Shown here: positions 33,041 to 41,542 of the stretch, piece after piece
Position numbering within the stretch: the stretch's first letter is position 1
How the letters are laid out: each line of letters starts with the position of its first letter
DNA from: Actinacidiphila rubida
GTDB lineage: Bacteria; Actinomycetota; Actinomycetes; Streptomycetales; Streptomycetaceae
NCBI RefSeq assembly: GCF_900110255.1
Contig: NZ_FODD01000033.1
Span: forward strand, 36,914 to 100,913
DNA length: 64,000 nucleotides
Reading direction: 5' to 3'
Program-made: the position numbers and the translations under genes
The notes under the pieces: generated by a model
Seen by the model: the letters and a program-made list of their open reading frames with translations, nothing else
Databases searched by the model: none
What the model was told of the DNA's origin: nothing

Positions 33041-34420
33041 GTGACGGACAAGGTCACCGAGGACTACCTGCGCCGGACCCGTGATCCGCACGCCGCGCTC
33101 GGGCACGCCATGGACCGGATCACCTGGCCCCCCGCCCTGGCCGCCGCCGCCGGGCACCGGCTCCTGCCGCGGCCGCTGTTCCTGGCCGCGCAGCACCTGG
33201 ACCGTGCCGCGCACGACGTGGTGCAGCTCTTCGGCCTCCTCACCGCCCTGCCGGACCTGCTCTTCGACGGCGACCTGAACCGCTACTGCGCGGCCGTGGG
33301 GATCGACGCCCGCAAACAGCGGCTGATCACCTCCCTGGGCGGCACGGCACCGCCCCTGTACGGGCGGGCCGACCTGTCCTACGACGGGCAGCGCTTCCAG
33401 CTGCTGGAGTTCAACGTGGGCAGCGAGATCGGCGGCGTGGACCGCGCGGGCACCATCCCGCGCCTGCTCGCCCGAGCCGACGCGTTCCGCCCGTTCGCCG
33501 CCGCCCACCACCTGGCCCACCTCGACACCGACCGTCTCGTGGCCGGCGCCCTGCGCACCGCCGCCGCCACCGTGACGGCGCAGGCAGCGCCGACCGTCGC
33601 CCTGCTGGAGGCCCCCGGCGGCCTGGGGCGCTTCGGCCCGGTGTGGCAGGCCCTGGCCGAACTGATGCGCGGCCACGGCATCGACTTCCTCGTCGGCGAG
33701 GTCCAGCACACCCGCCGCCGCCACGGCCGCCTCACCCTGGACGGCCGCCGTCTGGACGTCGTCCTGCGCTGCTTCTCCGCCGAGGAGATCCTGGCCCACC
33801 CCGACGGCGAGGACCTGGTCGCCGACGTGCTGGACGCCCACCGCGAGGGCACCTGCGTGCTGTTCACACCGCTGGAGTCCGCGCTCTTCCACAACAAGGC
33901 CGCCCTGGCGCTGCTCAGCGACCCGCGGGCACGCGCGGCACTGCCCGCCGCGCAGCAGGACCTCGTCGACCGCTTCCTGCCCTGGACCCGGACACTGCCC
34001 GCCGACCCCGGCGCCGACCGCGCCCTGCTCGAGCAGTGCATGGACCTGCGCGAGGAACTCATCCTCAAGCCCTCCGCCCAGTACGGCGGCAACGGGGTGG
34101 TCGCCGGCTGGGAGACCACCGGCGACCGCTGGCGGCAGGCCCTGCACGCCGGCCACGCCGCGGGCGCCGTCGTCCAGCAGCGGGTGCGGCCCCGCCCCGA
34201 ACCCGTCGCCGACACCCGCACCGGCGAGATCCGCGACTGGACGGCCGTGTGGGGACTGTTCGTGGCCCCCGCCGGCCCCTCGGGCATCTACGCGCGGGCC
34301 GTCCCCGACACCGCGGGCGCCGTCGTCGGCATGGGCGTCAACCAGCAGGCCCGCACCGCCGGCGTGTTCACCCACCCCGCCCCCGCCGCACCACCGGGCC
34401 CACCGTGCGACCGCCCCTGA
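33041..34420 (+). CDS. Glutathionylspermidine synthase-like (circularly permuted ATP-grasp) ligase
   Basis: A 459-residue protein of the glutathionylspermidine synthase-like/CP-ATP-grasp group. RFQLLEFNVGSEIGGVD is the conserved EFN motif region, VLFTPLESALFHNKAALALL and ELILKPSAQYGGNGVV are the nucleotide-binding segments in permuted order. It probably couples an amine to a carboxylate. It starts with GTG 13 bases after the previous gene. The next gene starts inside its 3' end, so the products are coupled. Confidence 0.8.
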   Translation: MTDKVTEDYLRRTRDPHAALGHAMDRITWPPALAAAAGHRLLPRPLFLAAQHLDRAAHDVVQLFGLLTALPDLLFDGDLNRYCAAVGIDARKQRLITSLGGTAPPLYGRADLSYDGQRFQLLEFNVGSEIGGVDRAGTIPRLLARADAFRPFAAAHHLAHLDTDRLVAGALRTAAATVTAQAAPTVALLEAPGGLGRFGPVWQALAELMRGHGIDFLVGEVQHTRRRHGRLTLDGRRLDVVLRCFSAEEILAHPDGEDLVADVLDAHREGTCVLFTPLESALFHNKAALALLSDPRARAALPAAQQDLVDRFLPWTRTLPADPGADRALLEQCMDLREELILKPSAQYGGNGVVAGWETTGDRWRQALHAGHAAGAVVQQRVRPRPEPVADTRTGEIRDWTAVWGLFVAPAGPSGIYARAVPDTAGAVVGMGVNQQARTAGVFTHPAPAAPPGPPCDRP

Positions 34421-35760
34421 CCCGCACCGGGACCCGCCGCCGGCTGCCGGCCCGCACCGGCCTGCTGGCCCGCCACCGGGCATTCCGCCGCCTGTGGACC
34501 GGCCAGGCCGTCAGCCAGTGCGGCACCCAAGTCAGCATCCTGGCGCTGCCGTTCACCGCCCTGCAGACCCTGAACGCCACCACCTTCCAGATCAGCGCCC
34601 TGCAGGCCGTCCAGATCGCCCCCTACCTCGTCATCGGACTGCCCGCCGGCGCCTGGGTCGACCGCCTGCCCCTGCGCCACGTCCTGGTCTGGAGCGACAC
34701 CCTGCGCGCGGCGGCCCTGCTCACCGTCCCCCTGGCCTGGGCCGCCGGCGCCCTGACCCTGGCTCACCTGTACACCGTCGCCCTGGCCGTCGGCATCGCC
34801 ACCGTCTTCTTCGACGTCGCCTACCAGTCCTACCTGCCCGACCTCGTCGCCGCCGATGAACTGGCCGAAGGAAACGCCCAGTTGGAACTGGCCCGCTCCA
34901 CGGCGCGGGTGCTGGGGCCGGGACTGGGCGGCTGGCTCATCGCGGTACTGCGCGGACCGCTGGCCCTGAGCGCCGACGCCCTGTCCTTCCTGGTCTCCGC
35001 GCTCACGATCCCCCGCACACCCACCGCCCCCTCCCGTGCCGACGCGGACGGCCCGCGGGCGCCGTTGCGGCACGAGGTGGGGGAGGGCCTGCGGTTCGTC
35101 CGCCGCCACCGCGTCCTGGCCCCCGTCACGGCGACCGCGGGACTGCTGAACCTCTCCTACGGCATGACCTTCGCTCTGCTGGTGACCTTCGGCTCCCGCC
35201 AACTGGGCCTGTCACCACGCGAGATCGGCCTGGTGACCGCGCTGGGCAGCGCCGGATTCGGCGCCGGAGCCCTGTGCGCCCCCCGCGTCCTGCGCGCGAT
35301 CGGTACCGGCCCCACCATGGTCTGCGGCGCCGCCGTCGCCGCGGCAGGGGCACTGGGCCTGCCGGCCGCGATGTACGGGTACCCGCGCACCGCGATGGTC
35401 GCCGGCCTGTTCGTCCAGTGGTTCGGCGTCGTCCTGTTCAACGTCACCCAGGTGAGCCTGCGTCAGTCGGTCACCCCCCGTGCGCTGATGACGAGGATGA
35501 ACGCCACCGTACGGTTCGTGGTGTGGGGGATGCTGTCGGTCGGCGCCCTGTGCGGCGGTGCCCTGGCCGCCTGGACGGGCCTGCCCACGGCCATGTGGAT
35601 CTCCGCCGCGGCCGGCGCACCCGCCTTCCTGCTCCTGCTGCCCCGCGCGGTGCGCGCCGCCGGCGGCGGGCCCGGGCCGCCGGCACCAGACGGCACCCGT
35701 TCAGGGCGGGACGGTGACCACGCACCGCTGCATGACCAGCCGTCACACGACAGGATGTGA
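34405..35760 (+). CDS. MFS transporter, probable product exporter
   Basis: A 451-residue MFS protein starting at GTG 34405, overlapping the ligase by 16 bases. AFRRLWTGQAVSQCGTQVSILALPFTAL, LPAGAWVDRLPLRHVL, TVFFDVAYQSYLPDLV and about twelve hydrophobic segments are visible. The subfamily is common in antibiotic export and self-protection. Its position inside the ligase operon makes it the best candidate for exporting the product. It resembles the MFS at 20198. Confidence 0.88.
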   Translation: MRPPLTRTGTRRRLPARTGLLARHRAFRRLWTGQAVSQCGTQVSILALPFTALQTLNATTFQISALQAVQIAPYLVIGLPAGAWVDRLPLRHVLVWSDTLRAAALLTVPLAWAAGALTLAHLYTVALAVGIATVFFDVAYQSYLPDLVAADELAEGNAQLELARSTARVLGPGLGGWLIAVLRGPLALSADALSFLVSALTIPRTPTAPSRADADGPRAPLRHEVGEGLRFVRRHRVLAPVTATAGLLNLSYGMTFALLVTFGSRQLGLSPREIGLVTALGSAGFGAGALCAPRVLRAIGTGPTMVCGAAVAAAGALGLPAAMYGYPRTAMVAGLFVQWFGVVLFNVTQVSLRQSVTPRALMTRMNATVRFVVWGMLSVGALCGGALAAWTGLPTAMWISAAAGAPAFLLLLPRAVRAAGGGPGPPAPDGTRSGRDGDHAPLHDQPSHDRM

Positions 35761-35812
35761 GCCACCGGCTGTGGCACCCGCCACGGCACCACCGGGAAGG
35801 AACCCACCGCAC

Positions 35813-36265
35813 ATGGCCCTCGAAGCCCCGCGCCCCCTGGACGACCGCCGGCACGACACCCTCAAGCGCCTCGAGAACGACATGGACGTGTGGGTGTCCA
35901 CCGCGAGCCCGGACGGCGCCCCCTACCTGGTGCCGCTGTCGTTCCTGTGGAGCGACGGCGCCTTCCTGGTGTCCACCCCGCCCACCTCCACCACCGCCCG
36001 CAACCTCACCGCCGGCCCCCACGTACGGCTGGCCCTGGGCGCCACCCGCGACGTCGTCCTCATCGACGCCACCGCCCACCTCCTGCCCACCGGAGACCTC
36101 GGCGACCTCGGCGACGCCTACGCCCGGCACACCGGCTGGGACCCGCGCCAGGAGCCCACCCCCTACGCGTTCTTCCGCCTCACCCCGCACCGCATCCAGG
36201 CCTGGCGCGAGGTCAACGAACTCGCGGGCAGGACCCTCATGCGCGACGGCCGCTGGCTCGACTGA
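35813..36265 (+). CDS. Pyridoxamine 5'-phosphate oxidase-fold flavin protein
   Basis: A 150-residue split-barrel protein. MDVWVSTASPDGAPYLVPLSFLWSDGAFLVSTPPTSTTARNLTAGPHVRLALG is the characteristic PNPOx-like core (residues 24-80), which usually binds FMN or F420. It could reduce or oxidise a pathway intermediate. The start ATG has GGAAGGAA 11-12 bases upstream. It lies 52 bases after the MFS and 63 before the last ligase, in the same orientation. Confidence 0.8.
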   Translation: MALEAPRPLDDRRHDTLKRLENDMDVWVSTASPDGAPYLVPLSFLWSDGAFLVSTPPTSTTARNLTAGPHVRLALGATRDVVLIDATAHLLPTGDLGDLGDAYARHTGWDPRQEPTPYAFFRLTPHRIQAWREVNELAGRTLMRDGRWLD

Positions 36266-36328
36266 CCCCACCCCCGCACGCGTTCGGCCACCACCCCCGC
36301 GCGTTCCGTGAGTTCCGGGAGAGATGCC

Positions 36329-37609
36329 ATGCCCCTGCAGACCATCAACGACCGCATCGCCGTCGTCGTCGACGGCCACTCCACCGGAGCGCTGCTGGCC
36401 CCCGCCTTCGCCGCCTTCGGCATCGGCTGCGTCCACGTCGCCAACCGCACCGAAGCCTCACCCGCCCACCTGCGCACCTTCGCCCCCGAGACCTACCGCG
36501 CCCGCTACGACTTCGACGGCGACTGGCCCCGACTGCTCACCGCACTACGCGCCCACCCCGTCGCCTGGGTGATCGCCGGCACCGACTCCGGCATCGCCGT
36601 GGCCGACCGCATCGCACACGAACTGGGCATCACCCGGCACAACTCACCGGCCACCTCCCACATCCGCCGCGACAAGTCCGCCATGCAACACGCCGCCGCG
36701 GCCGCCGGCCTGCCCGTCGCCTGGCACACCACCGCCCACACCGCCGCCGACGCCGCCGACGCCCTGCGCCGCAACGGCGGCCCCGCCATCGTCAAACCCC
36801 TGCGCAGCGGCGGCACCGACGGCGTCCAGCTGTGCACCACCCCCGAACACGCCGCACACGCCGCACACCAACTCCTGGCCAGCCGCACCATCTACGGCGA
36901 ACCCAACACCACCGTCCTGGTCCAGGAATACCTGCCCGGCGACGAATACATGGTCAACTCCCTCAGCGCCGACGGCCACCACGTCATCACCGAGATGTGG
37001 CGCTCCCACAAGACCCTCGTCGGCTCCTCACCCGTCTACGACTACGCCGAACTCGTCCCCGCCGCCCACGACCACGGCACCGTCGCCGGCTACGTCCAGT
37101 CCGTCCTGGACGCCCTCGGCATCCGCTGGGGCCCCGCGCACACCGAGATCATCGTCACCCCCCGCGGCCCCCGGCTCGTCGAAAGCGCCCCCCGCCCCCA
37201 AGGCACCCTCGACGTCTCCGCCCTCACCCGCGCCACCGGACGCAACCCCGTCACCGACACCGTCCACACCCTGATCGACCCCGGATTCCTCACCTCCGCG
37301 GCCCTCCCCACCACCCCCGTCGTCCGCGCCGCCCGCGGCGTCAGCCTCATCTGCCCCGCCACCGGAACCCTGCGCACCGACCTCGACTGGCCCCGCATCC
37401 GCGCGCTGCCCTCCTACCACAGCCTCCTCACCACCATCGCCCACGCCGGCGACAAAGTCCGCCGCACCGACGACCTCTTCTCCCGCCCCGGCGCCGTCTA
37501 CCTCATCCACGACGACCCCACCGTCGTCGAAACCGACCACGAAACCATCCGCACGTGGGAACGCAGCGGCTTCTACGACATCGAAGAGGACGCTCCCGCA
37601 CCCCGGTGA
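36329..37609 (+). CDS. ATP-grasp ligase, second of the cluster
   Basis: A 426-residue ATP-grasp enzyme. VVVDGHSTGALLAPAFAAFG begins the pre-grasp domain; DKSAMQHAAAAAGLPV, GPAIVKPLRSGGTDGV, VLVQEYLPGDEYMVNS and HTEIIVTPRGPRLVESAPRPQG provide the ATP, metal and substrate elements. It belongs to the BacD-like L-amino acid ligase group. ATG 36329 is chosen over the out-of-frame ATG at 36324 and the upstream in-frame start because GGGAGAG is well placed. It closes the rightward operon. Confidence 0.87.
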   Translation: MPLQTINDRIAVVVDGHSTGALLAPAFAAFGIGCVHVANRTEASPAHLRTFAPETYRARYDFDGDWPRLLTALRAHPVAWVIAGTDSGIAVADRIAHELGITRHNSPATSHIRRDKSAMQHAAAAAGLPVAWHTTAHTAADAADALRRNGGPAIVKPLRSGGTDGVQLCTTPEHAAHAAHQLLASRTIYGEPNTTVLVQEYLPGDEYMVNSLSADGHHVITEMWRSHKTLVGSSPVYDYAELVPAAHDHGTVAGYVQSVLDALGIRWGPAHTEIIVTPRGPRLVESAPRPQGTLDVSALTRATGRNPVTDTVHTLIDPGFLTSAALPTTPVVRAARGVSLICPATGTLRTDLDWPRIRALPSYHSLLTTIAHAGDKVRRTDDLFSRPGAVYLIHDDPTVVETDHETIRTWERSGFYDIEEDAPAPR

Positions 37610-37632
37610 AACACCCCGCCACCCGGGGGGAC

Positions 37633-37650
37633 CCGCCGCGACACCGGCGG
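37633..37650. terminator. Short hairpin after the last ligase gene
   Basis: CCGCCG and CGGCGG flank a 6-base loop 23 bases after the stop. It could end the rightward operon, but only six pairs form. Confidence 0.3.
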
Positions 37651-37784
37651 CATCGGTGAACCCGGTGAGGGTGATGTGTGGGAAGAGAGAAAGGGACGGG
37701 GATCCGAACATCCATGGCTTTCCCCTGGGCTGATTCTCCACGACGCTGACCCGGTCGCGATCTTCACGCCCCGAGGAGAGTCAT

Positions 37785-38990
37785 ATGCGCCTGCGCGCAC
37801 CGCTGTTGAGCACCCTGACCGTGGCCCTGACGGCGATATCGTTCATGGTCCTGGGCCCCGCCGCGGTGTCGCATGGCGCCGGAGCCCCACCGCGGACGGC
37901 ACCCGCGCACTCGTGCGCGACCGCCAAGGCCGGCTTCGCCGCATGCAAGGCGATCGTCCGCACCGACATCGTGGCCGCCAAGCCGCTCGCGGCCGGCGCC
38001 ACACCCTCCGGCTACGGCCCCTCCAGCCTGCGGTCCGCGTACACGCTGCCGTCCGCCACCGCCGGTTCGGGCCGCACCGTCGCGATCGTCGACGCCTACA
38101 ACGACCCGACCGCGGAGGCCGACCTCGGCGTCTACCGCAGCCGGTACGGGCTGCGGGCCTGCACCACCGCCGGCGGCTGCTTCAAGAAGATCGACCAGAA
38201 CGGCGGCACCAGCTACCCGGCCGCCGACGGCGGCTGGAGCCAGGAGATCTCGCTGGACCTCGACATGGTGTCGGCGATCTGCCCCAACTGCCACATCCTG
38301 CTGGTGGAGGCCAAGACCGCGTCCTTCGCGGACCTGGGCGCCGCGGTGAACCGCGCCGCCAAGACCGCGGGCGTGGTCGCGATCAGCAACAGCTACGGCG
38401 GCTCGGACGCCTCCGACGCCACGTACGGCGCGTACTACCACCACCCGGGCATCGCGGTGACCGCCAGCTCCGGCGACAACGGCTACGGCGCCAGCTACCC
38501 GGCGTCCTCGCACTACGTCACCGCCGTCGGCGGAACGACCCTCAGCCCCGCCTCCAACTCCCGCGGCTGGACCGAGACCGCGTGGAGCCGCGCGGGCAGC
38601 GGCTGCTCCGCCAACAACACCGCCCTGAGCGCAGCCGCCTCCTTCGGCACCGGCTGCACCCGCCGCGCCGAGGCGGACGTCTCCGCGGTCGCCGACCCCT
38701 CCACCGGCGTGGCCGTCTACGACAGCACCGCCTACCAGGGCCGCTCCGGCTGGCTGGTCTTCGGCGGCACCAGCGTCTCCTCGCCGGTCATCGCCTCGGT
38801 GTACGCCCTGGCCGGCAACACCGCCTCGATCGACAACAACTACCCCTACCGGCATGCCTCTTCGCTCAACGACGTCACGTCCGGCAGCAACGGCCTGTGC
38901 CTGCTGGCCCCCACGCAGTGGTGCCACGCCCGCACCGGATGGGACGGCCCCACCGGCCTGGGCACCCCACACGGCACCGGCGCCTTCTGA
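37785..38990 (+). CDS. Secreted S53 (sedolisin) family serine-carboxyl protease
   Basis: A 401-residue exported protein: signal peptide over residues 1-32, then a short propeptide. The catalytic pattern of S53 is visible: Glu154 and Asp158 in SQEISLDLD, Asp231 in SSGDNG and Ser330 in FGGTSVSSP. This places it in the sedolisin rather than the classical subtilisin group, where the acid pair is Glu-Asp. The Cys-containing segments (CTTAGGCF, CPNCH) suggest disulfides. It follows the ligase operon by 175 bases. Proteolysis of a peptide product is conceivable but untested. A degenerate copy of its last 25 codons is found at 48400. Confidence 0.88.
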   Translation: MRLRAPLLSTLTVALTAISFMVLGPAAVSHGAGAPPRTAPAHSCATAKAGFAACKAIVRTDIVAAKPLAAGATPSGYGPSSLRSAYTLPSATAGSGRTVAIVDAYNDPTAEADLGVYRSRYGLRACTTAGGCFKKIDQNGGTSYPAADGGWSQEISLDLDMVSAICPNCHILLVEAKTASFADLGAAVNRAAKTAGVVAISNSYGGSDASDATYGAYYHHPGIAVTASSGDNGYGASYPASSHYVTAVGGTTLSPASNSRGWTETAWSRAGSGCSANNTALSAAASFGTGCTRRAEADVSAVADPSTGVAVYDSTAYQGRSGWLVFGGTSVSSPVIASVYALAGNTASIDNNYPYRHASSLNDVTSGSNGLCLLAPTQWCHARTGWDGPTGLGTPHGTGAF

Positions 38991-39544
38991 CCACCACCAC
39001 GCCCCGCGCACCCGCCGTCCGGGGATGTGTCCCCTCAACGACCGATCCGGGCCGGCGGGTCGGCGGATCGGCCAGAGGCCGTCTCGGCTCTCGCGGCGAG
39101 TCGCACCGGCCCACTGCGCGATCGACTCGGTGAGCGTGCGGGCGTTCGAGGAGCTGCGGGCGTTGGCGGGTGTGAGCCTGCGTCGGAACACCCACCGAGG
39201 ATGCGGACCGGGAGAGCCAGGCAGCGTAATTGCTCTGACACGCTCAGTCGAATTCATGGCGGAAGCGTGCCGAACAGTGTCACGGTCCGTAGAGCCGGAT
39301 GGTCGCGGCGGTGAGATGACGAACGAGGTCGGGGCGCACGGAAGCCCCGCCCGGCACGGGGCCATTCGGGGCGCTCGCTGTGTCGCGAATGGCCTACGGG
39401 TCTCGGTTCCGTGAATCGCCGCATACCACTACATCAAGTGTCTTTACGGGCGTGCTGCGGCTCGCGTGGTGCCGCTGAGGAACACGGTTGCCCTGTCCAA
39501 CCCGTGCAGGTGCAGTAGTGCCTGCTGAGACAGGAGATCTTTCT
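38991..39544. other. Intergenic stretch without a supported gene
   Basis: ORFs on both strands lack family resemblance and ribosome binding sites. The first part is the 3' flank of the protease gene, diverged copies of which occur near 48500. The last 120 bases are less GC-rich and should hold the promoter of the gene at 39545. Confidence 0.45.
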
Positions 39545-39904
39545 ATGCGTGTTTCTCGCTTTGCTGCCACGCTGGGTGTGGCAGTCGCCGCGGTGCTGGG
39601 TGGTGCTGGGGTTGCGAGCGCCGCCACGCCGGGAATGGCTGGTGCTTCCGCATCGCATCGCCAGGACGACCGGGGCGCGTACACCGCGGACCACTACCGG
39701 GGCCCGGACTCCGGGTACTACAACCACGGCAGCGGTCGCGGCGACGACCGGCGGGACGAGGACTGCGGTCGTCAGGACCGGCGGGACGACCGGCGGGACG
39801 AGGACTGCGGTCGTCAGGACCGGCGGGACCACGACGAGTGGAGCCGTCACGACCGGCGGGACCACGACGACCGGGGAGGCAGCTACCGTCATTACGAGCG
39901 CTGA
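39545..39904 (+). CDS. Small secreted protein rich in Asp/Arg repeats
   Basis: A 119-residue exported protein with signal peptide (residues 1-27, ending VASAA) and AGGAGA ribosome binding site. The mature part is strongly charged, with DDRRDEDCGRQDRR repeated twice in full and degenerate RRDHDE/RRDHDD units after it. The repeats are coded by a perfect 42-base tandem duplication. The high density of alternating Asp and Arg, with Cys, suggests an unstructured or metal/cell wall-binding protein. Not recognised. Confidence 0.7.
   Translation: MRVSRFAATLGVAVAAVLGGAGVASAATPGMAGASASHRQDDRGAYTADHYRGPDSGYYNHGSGRGDDRRDEDCGRQDRRDDRRDEDCGRQDRRDHDEWSRHDRRDHDDRGGSYRHYER
39743..39826. repeat. Perfect 42-base tandem repeat, two copies
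   Basis: Copy 1 is 39743-39784 and copy 2 is 39785-39826, without mismatch; both lie in the coding region of the secreted protein at 39545. The identity suggests a recent duplication, and the copy number could vary between strains. Confidence 0.85.
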
Positions 39905-39942
39905 CACATGCGCCTGGTAACCGCCGGCTCCTGAGTCGCAGG

Positions 39943-39972
39943 GGGCGCCCTCCGCAATGACGGAGGGCGCCC
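39943..39972. terminator. Perfect 12-bp hairpin
   Basis: GGGCGCCCTCCG and its exact complement enclose a 6-base loop, 38 bases after the secreted-protein gene. A strong terminator candidate. Confidence 0.75.
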
Positions 39973-40255
39973 GAACGCCTGGACCGTGTCCTGCGCATCC
40001 TCGTCCTGCCACGCGCAGCGCACTGACCTCGCGCCACAGCCACAGCCACAGCGCACCGGCGGACGGACACAGGGTGCTCGATGCCGTAGGCGGTGCCGGT
40101 GTCCTTCGCCCGGTCCCGGACCTCGGGGTCTGGCCGGCGCGCACGCGCCGACGTCCGCGCGGGAGAAGGACCTGCCGTGCGTGTCACCCATGACCGGCGG
40201 CCAGCCGGTCGGTCAGCAGGCCGGTCATGGCCCGCACGCCGTGGCCGATCGCGCG
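39973..40255. other. Intergenic stretch with a 10-bp inverted repeat
   Basis: No gene seen. CATGACCGGC (40189-40198) and GCCGGTCATG (40220-40229) form an inverted repeat downstream of the leftward M20 gene, possibly its terminator. Confidence 0.35.
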
Positions 40256-41374
40256 CTAGTCGGCGGCGAAGTCGGGGGTGTGCGGCGCGCCGTTCCTCCC
40301 CGACTCGGCGTCCGCGACGCCGAGGTAGAACTGCGCGCCCGGCGCCTGGTCGAGGAACAGTGCGAAGTCCTCGCAGTTGAAGGGCCAGGATGCCCGGGCC
40401 CACACGACGGAGTCGGGCCCCAGGGCCGCGCTCAGGTACCGGCCGGCCGCCGTGCTGAGCTCCGCCGAGTTCACCATGGCGGGGAACGGATCGCCCGGGA
40501 ACTCCACGTGTCCGCCCGCGGCCGCCGCGAGCTGCCCGACCCGCGCGCGCAGCTGCGCCAGCCGCTCCTGCGGCCAGGCCCGCAGCAGGACGTTGGCGAC
40601 CGGGTGCCCGTCGGGCGTCCGCTCGCTCCACTGGGCCACGCACACCGATTCCTGGACCGACGCGGCGGTCTCGGGCTGCAGCAGCGCGTGGAAGATCGCG
40701 CGGTACTCGGCGATGCTCTGCGGGAACCCGACGGTGCCCAGTTCCGCCACCCTGGCCGCGAGGGCGGTGACGGCCGCGTCGTCGCCACCGGGCAGCGTGA
40801 TCCGGATGTGGTCGAGGCCGGGCAGGCCGTATCCCGGAGAGACCCCGATGGTGCCGGAGGGAAACGGGCCGCAGTGCAGCGCGTAGAACTCGCGCGGCGC
40901 GAGCCTGTGCACCAGGCCGGTCTCCAGCATCGCGCGGGCGCCCTGCAGGTTCTCCTCGGCCGGCTGGAAGACGAACACCAGCCGGCCGCGTACCGCACCG
41001 GCGTCCTGAGCGAGCGCCCGGGCCACGCCGACGCCGATCGCGGTGTGCAGGTCGTGCCCGCACAGGTGCGCGGCGCCGGGGACGCGGGAGGCGAAGCCCT
41101 CGTCGAAGGCCCGGCCCGACCGCGGGAAGGGCAGCACGCTGGTTCGCGTGTCGACGGCGTCCATGTCCGCCCGGTACGCGACCGTCGGGCCGTCCGCGGA
41201 GCCGTCGAGCACCGCGAGGACCCCGTGACCGCCGACACCGGTCGTCACCTCGAGCCCGGCCGCGCGCAGCTGCTCCGCGACGAGCCCGGCCGTCTCCCGC
41301 TCCTGGCCGGCGAGTTCGGGCCGGCGGTGGATCTCCCGCCGGAGCTCGATCAGTTCTTCCGCACGATTCGTCAC
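40256..41374 (-). CDS. M20 family amidohydrolase/peptidase
   Basis: A 372-residue enzyme of the IAA-amino acid hydrolase/hippuricase subgroup. LRREIHRRPELAGQERETA opens the family, YRADMDAVD gives the first metal ligand, HLCGHDLHTAIGVGVA the CGHD(x)H motif, FQPAEENLQGA the Glu pair, and FNCEDFALFL the late ligand region. It likely hydrolyses an N-acyl amino acid or similar amide with two metals. No signal peptide. It stands alone in its orientation. Confidence 0.9.
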   Translation of the reverse strand: MTNRAEELIELRREIHRRPELAGQERETAGLVAEQLRAAGLEVTTGVGGHGVLAVLDGSADGPTVAYRADMDAVDTRTSVLPFPRSGRAFDEGFASRVPGAAHLCGHDLHTAIGVGVARALAQDAGAVRGRLVFVFQPAEENLQGARAMLETGLVHRLAPREFYALHCGPFPSGTIGVSPGYGLPGLDHIRITLPGGDDAAVTALAARVAELGTVGFPQSIAEYRAIFHALLQPETAASVQESVCVAQWSERTPDGHPVANVLLRAWPQERLAQLRARVGQLAAAAGGHVEFPGDPFPAMVNSAELSTAAGRYLSAALGPDSVVWARASWPFNCEDFALFLDQAPGAQFYLGVADAESGRNGAPHTPDFAAD

Positions 41375-41542
41375 CGGTCAATCGTGCGCCCGACCGCGGC
41401 TATTGGGCACCGTTCGGTGACAGCTTCCGGGTGACCCGGCCGAACAGCTCCGTCAGCGGTCCGCCGGCATCCCGGCCGAAGCCGGCCGGCCCGTGGGTGG
41501 CCAGAGGCGGCATCGCCGGTTCGACCTCCCGCCGGACCAGCG

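Noticed and set aside
39027..39414. Small ORFs on both strands after the protease
   Set aside because: No ribosome binding site or family pattern; they overlap each other and the diverged flank also found at 48.5 kb.
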